Assembly: GCA_003117195.1 (NCBI GenBank)
Contig: BDSI01000069.1
Location: 62,001-126,000, forward strand
Reading direction: 5' to 3'
DNA from: Eudorina sp. 2006-703-Eu-15
Taxonomy: Eukaryota; Chlorophyta; Chlorophyceae; Chlamydomonadales; Volvocaceae
Length of the DNA stretch: 64,000 nt
Shown one piece after another: positions 60,613-64,000 of the stretch. Made by a program: the position numbers and the translations under genes. The number at the start of each line of letters is the position of its first letter. The stretch's first letter is position 1. The notes under the pieces were generated by a model, which was not told the origin of the DNA, did not search any database, and was given only the letters and a program-made list of their open reading frames with translations.

Positions 60613-61810
60613 ATGAACTCGTCACTTAAAATGCAACCACCCACACATCGGTGCGTCAGACCGAGGCCACAACCATTTTTGCTTCCAACCGGTCGAACGA
60701 AATTCATCTGTGCAGCAACAAAGAAGGCCGCCGAGGCACCCGTCCCGGACCAGTCGTTCGGACTGGTGGCTCGAAATGCGGACTTCTTTCGCGCCCTGCC
60801 TTTATACGTCGGCGGCCTGGGAGTCGCATCGCTACTCTTAAATCGGACACTGTCAGGAATTGCGCCCGTCGTCGACGCCAGCAGCAGCCAGAGCCGCGCG
60901 GATGTCTTGGGCATCGTGCTGTCCGCCGTCCTGCTCCTAACAGGTCTCCAGTGGCTGTCTCTGAAGCCGCGGGAGCTGGCCGCAGTGGATTTGGATGGTC
61001 CAACTGTGGATTATGTCGATCCCGGGCTGAAGCCCAACGCAGCTCTGCTCCGGGAGTTCTCATGGGCCCGCGACGCGGTCTTCAAGGCCACGCGCTGCAA
61101 GTCTCTGGTGCTCATCTACAAAGGCCGCAACCTGTTCCACTTTGGCCACATCCTGCCGGGACGCAAACCCGGCGAGGCCGCGCCCGGGGATATTTGCACG
61201 GAGGCAAGTCGAGATCGCTGTCCTCCCCCCTCTCCCCACTGCACACCGCACACCGCACGAAGGTAGACGCGGGCAGGCCAGACGGATGGTGGCCCGGTGG
61301 ATGGTTAAGGCATCGAACGACCCGGGCTTTGCACTTGGTCTCAGCACCCGACGTCAGCACAGTAATGCCGCTCAGCGAAGCCGCTGCACACATGGGGTCG
61401 TCCCCCTTGCTGTGCCTGACCTCCGCCCCCTCCCCTTCCCCCTCCCCCCTCCCTCTCCCCTCCCGTCGCCCCGGCGGCTGGACGTGGGCATGTGGACGTG
61501 GCCCCCTGCACCACCTCAGGCCATGCGGGACGGGCGGGGCAACTATCTCGCCAACCTGATCCTCTACCCGGGCCGTCCCGAGTTCACGGCCTTCCTGCCG
61601 GAGAACACGCAGGGGGTGGTGGTGCAGCCGGTGGGGACGGAGGGGGTGCTGGTGGCGGGGACGGACACGGTGCGGGGCTTCTCCCGCCTGGACCAGGCCT
61701 GGCTGGCCTCGCTGGCGGACAAGCTGGAGGTGTCGCTGGCGAATGTGGCGGTGCCGCAGACGGGCGTCGGATTCGGGGGGGCGAGGCCGGCGGCGGGGGG
61801 GCGTCGGTGA
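60613..61810 (+). CDS. CCB4: CCB4, cofactor assembly of complex C subunit B, chloroplastic
   Basis: Two exons, 60613-61203 and 61520-61810, give 293 residues. A second in-frame ATG at 60631 could be the start. CCB1-CCB4 form the thylakoid machinery (System IV) that attaches haem ci covalently to cytochrome b6; CCB4 pairs with CCB2. The N terminus looks like a chloroplast transit peptide (basic, ending near FICAATKK). Two membrane segments follow (LPLYVGGLGVASLLL and VLGIVLSAVLLLTGLQWLSL) separated by the family signature LNRTLSGIAPVVDASSSQSR, then a stromal-type domain with CKSLVLIYKGRNLFHFG. Exon 2 continues GNYLANLILYPGRPEFTAFL and GTDTVRGFSRLDQAWLASLA, as in plant CCB4. The only phase-0 junction that keeps both conserved parts uses a GC donor (ggag before GCAAGT) at 61204. 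The frame is open far upstream of 60613, but that part has no family similarity and is taken as 5' UTR. Confidence 0.9.
61204..61519 (+). other. Probable GC-AG intron of CCB4
   Basis: The donor reads ACGGAG/GCAAGT and the acceptor CCTCAG/GCC. AG/GCAAGT is the strong consensus of GC-type donors. The nearest GT (two bases further right) is in the wrong phase, and earlier GTs would remove conserved sequence. Confidence 0.75.
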
Positions 61811-64000
61811 CGCTGTGGTGGTGGTGGGTTGCGGGGTTGGGGTTGCGGGGTTGACTGACTCGACTGCGACTGCGAATGTCATCGGCTGGGAGCCTAGGGT
61901 GGAGGTGGGAGCTGGGGGGGGGTTGGGACGTGTGATGGGTGTGGCTGCGGGTGAAGGGCCGGGGCGGATGGGAGGGCGTTGCGGCCGGAGCAGTCAGTGG
62001 AGGGCGGTGGCGGCGGCCGGGTCGCAGCCGCGGGATGGGAGGTCCCCGGCGCGGCACCAGTTTGGCAGCGCCGGGGCTAGTATAGGGGGGAGGCGGCCGT
62101 ACCTCAGCTCCCTCCCTCTGCGGAGGCGAGACACTCCGGGGGGCGAGTGGCGCCTGCGTGGCCGAACCCCGGTGGCCCAGTCCCTTGGGGCGGGGCATGT
62201 TGTCTGGGCGCTTGAGGTCCTGGGGAGGGACACGGGAGCAGGTACACGAACAAGCTCGCCGTGCGGACACACCCGGCCGCATCCCGCTGCAGCGCAGGCG
62301 TGTGTGTGTGTGTGCACCCACCCACCCACGGGCGGTGTGTCTGGGTGGCGGGGCGGCTGACGGCGGGCCGTATCACTGTCGTGGGGCCCGGGGTCTCGGC
62401 GCATCGTACACCTCACTGGCCGTGACGTCGGGCAGCAGGGGCGGGGCGGGGACGCCCTGGTCCACCCCTCCTGTCCTTTCCTCCATCCATCCAACAGCAC
62501 CGGGGGGCTGACGACGTCCCCTCACCCGGCGTACGTCCGTCCGGGGGGGCCGGGGGGCAAGAGAGGCCGGGGGGAATCGCATCAGGGCGGAGGGGTTGTC
62601 GGACGTACGGCCTCTGCTGCTGCTGTTGCCGCGGTCGGCCTGCTGCCGCGTTGGAGGCAGACCGGGTGATGCGGGTGATGATCGGGTGTCGCCCGGTGCT
62701 GACTTCGTCTCGACACATCCCGTTGGAATGGTCGGAGGAAGTCGGGTCACCCATATGTCGACTGCGGTGTAACACGGCAGGAGGAGGTGGAGGCGGTGGA
62801 GGAGGAGGAAAAGAGGAGGCCGAAGTGGGGCGCGGGCCCGGGTCGGTAGAGTGCCCGCCCGACTGACCCCCCCTTCCCCCCGGGTGCCCACGCGAGGCCG
62901 CTGAGAGTGGGCCGCCAGGGGCCGACGTTCACCGCCGGGGGTGGGGGGGGTCAGGGTTTGGGGGGCTGCCGGAAGGGGGGAACCTAGGACGCGGACTGCC
63001 TGGCCGGGCCGGCAGCCCACCCCTCATGCATAAGGCCCAACCTTACAGCTGATGTACATGTCCCGCCCACTCGTCTTCCGTTTCTCCCCCTTCCCCTGGA
63101 GTGAGTGAGTCTCACCACTGCCCGGGCCAACACGTGCGGGCAAAGGGACCGGGTCCTCCCCGCCACCACACTCCCCGCCACACACCCACATCCACACCGG
63201 GACCCTCGGAAGCCAGCGACCACCCCCACCCCCTTCACCCCACAAATACACGTGCGAACACATGCGGCCCTCAACGCCATGTCAGCGAGGCCCCAGGCTC
63301 AGCTGCCCACCACACACACACACGCCCGGGGGGTGGGGCGCCCAGGGGGAAGAATTCCCTGCGCCCAGTCATAATCCCCCCAGTCCGTTCCGACACATAT
63401 ACACACACATATACACACACACACACGGTGGTCCTCTAGGGGTTCAGTTTTCTTATACACACGTCAACTGTCAAGGCACGGCTACTGTTACAATGGCTGG
63501 CTGCCGTACAGCATCACGCCGTATCCGCCTTCCGCGGTGTCACCGGCTCCCGACTCCGGGTCCCCCCGGGGCGTCCTCGTCCCCGTCCGTACGGGCCGCG
63601 ACGACACCAACACACGTCTCGTCTTGTCCAGAGGGGGGGAGGGGCCGGGCAGCTGCCCCTCCGCCAACAATATCATCACCGTCGAGATCTTTGCTCCCTC
63701 GAATATATTTCCGATTTTCATTATTATCACAGTAAGCTATTTACATCATAATACCCAGTGCCTCTACAGCCACGCTGCCTACCGGTCTCCAACTGGACAC
63801 CGGGTCATACGGGCAGTCGCCCAAGGACCCGCCTGCCCGCCCGACCGTGAAGGACAGGCCTGTGCGACCCCGGGCGGCCCCGTATGCCCGACCCCAGAGC
63901 CCGGACAGCGGCCGTCATCCAGAGGCTGCGGCACCCCCCCTGCACCGGAGGCGACCTGGCGCTCCAGCGCGAGGAGCGACATCCGGCAGCGGCCCACACC
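61811..64000. other. No supported gene; 3' UTR of CCB4 then simple-sequence DNA
   Basis: G-rich sequence follows the stop. A CA/TATACACA microsatellite lies at 63393-63426, followed by an inverted AAGAAAACTGAG motif (cagttttcttatacacac) at 63445-63462. No frame in this stretch looks coding. Confidence 0.5.
62768..62772 (+). terminator. Candidate polyadenylation signal TGTAA for CCB4
   Basis: TGTAA lies about 960 bases after the CCB4 stop and is the first such motif I saw downstream on this strand. Confidence 0.4.

Noticed and set aside
1..64000. CRISPR arrays, bacterial operons, phage or viral genes
   Set aside because: Nothing of the kind is visible. The genes are spliced nuclear genes of a green alga.

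Overview
This window reads as nuclear DNA of a GC-rich chlorophyte alga, most likely a chlamydomonadalean (volvocine-type) species. The evidence is multi-exon genes with clean GT-AG splice sites, coding runs of Ala, Gln, Gly and His built from GC-rich codons, TGTAA polyadenylation signals (the volvocine signal) behind several genes, and plant/algal-type proteins, including a chloroplast cytochrome b6 assembly factor. There is no bacterial-style operon organisation. Exon coordinates were worked out by eye from splice consensus, reading-phase agreement and remembered family similarity. No alignment or transcript evidence was available.

Layout. (1) 1-435: the 3' part of an Ala/Gly-rich exon entering from the left. 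(2) 5445-16193, minus strand: a ten-exon DYRK-family kinase of the plant YAK1 type (TAR1 in Chlamydomonas). It has an intact catalytic domain and about 1500 residues of Gln/Ala/Gly/His-rich C-terminal sequence. (3) 18251-25784, plus: a transmembrane RING-H2 E3 ubiquitin ligase of the FLY1/TUL1/DSC1 type, divergent from the kinase. (4) 28122-32318, minus: a seven-exon sugar-phosphate/phosphate translocator-like membrane transporter with a coiled-coil tail. (5) 33089-37433, plus: a TPR-like protein of unknown function, divergent from the transporter. A 33-copy TTGGGG tract lies in its probable 3' UTR. (6) 40059-52337, plus: a large protein of unknown function in at least 14 exons. Its introns hold G- or C-rich satellites and a repeated ~50-bp element. 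(7) 60613-61810, plus: CCB4, a chloroplast haem-attachment factor for cytochrome b6, with a probable GC-AG intron.

The genes act in unrelated processes: nutrient/lipid signalling, membrane-protein ubiquitination, metabolite transport and photosynthetic complex assembly. There is no evident gene cluster. The most interesting non-genic signal is the intron-associated element of gene 6. It recurs just upstream of several 3' splice sites, and forward and inverted copies bracket exons. One pair extends into ~130-bp inverted arms around a single exon. Two further dispersed short repeat families lie in introns and intergenic DNA. The stretches 436-5444, 37434-40058 and 52338-60612 contain no gene I can support.
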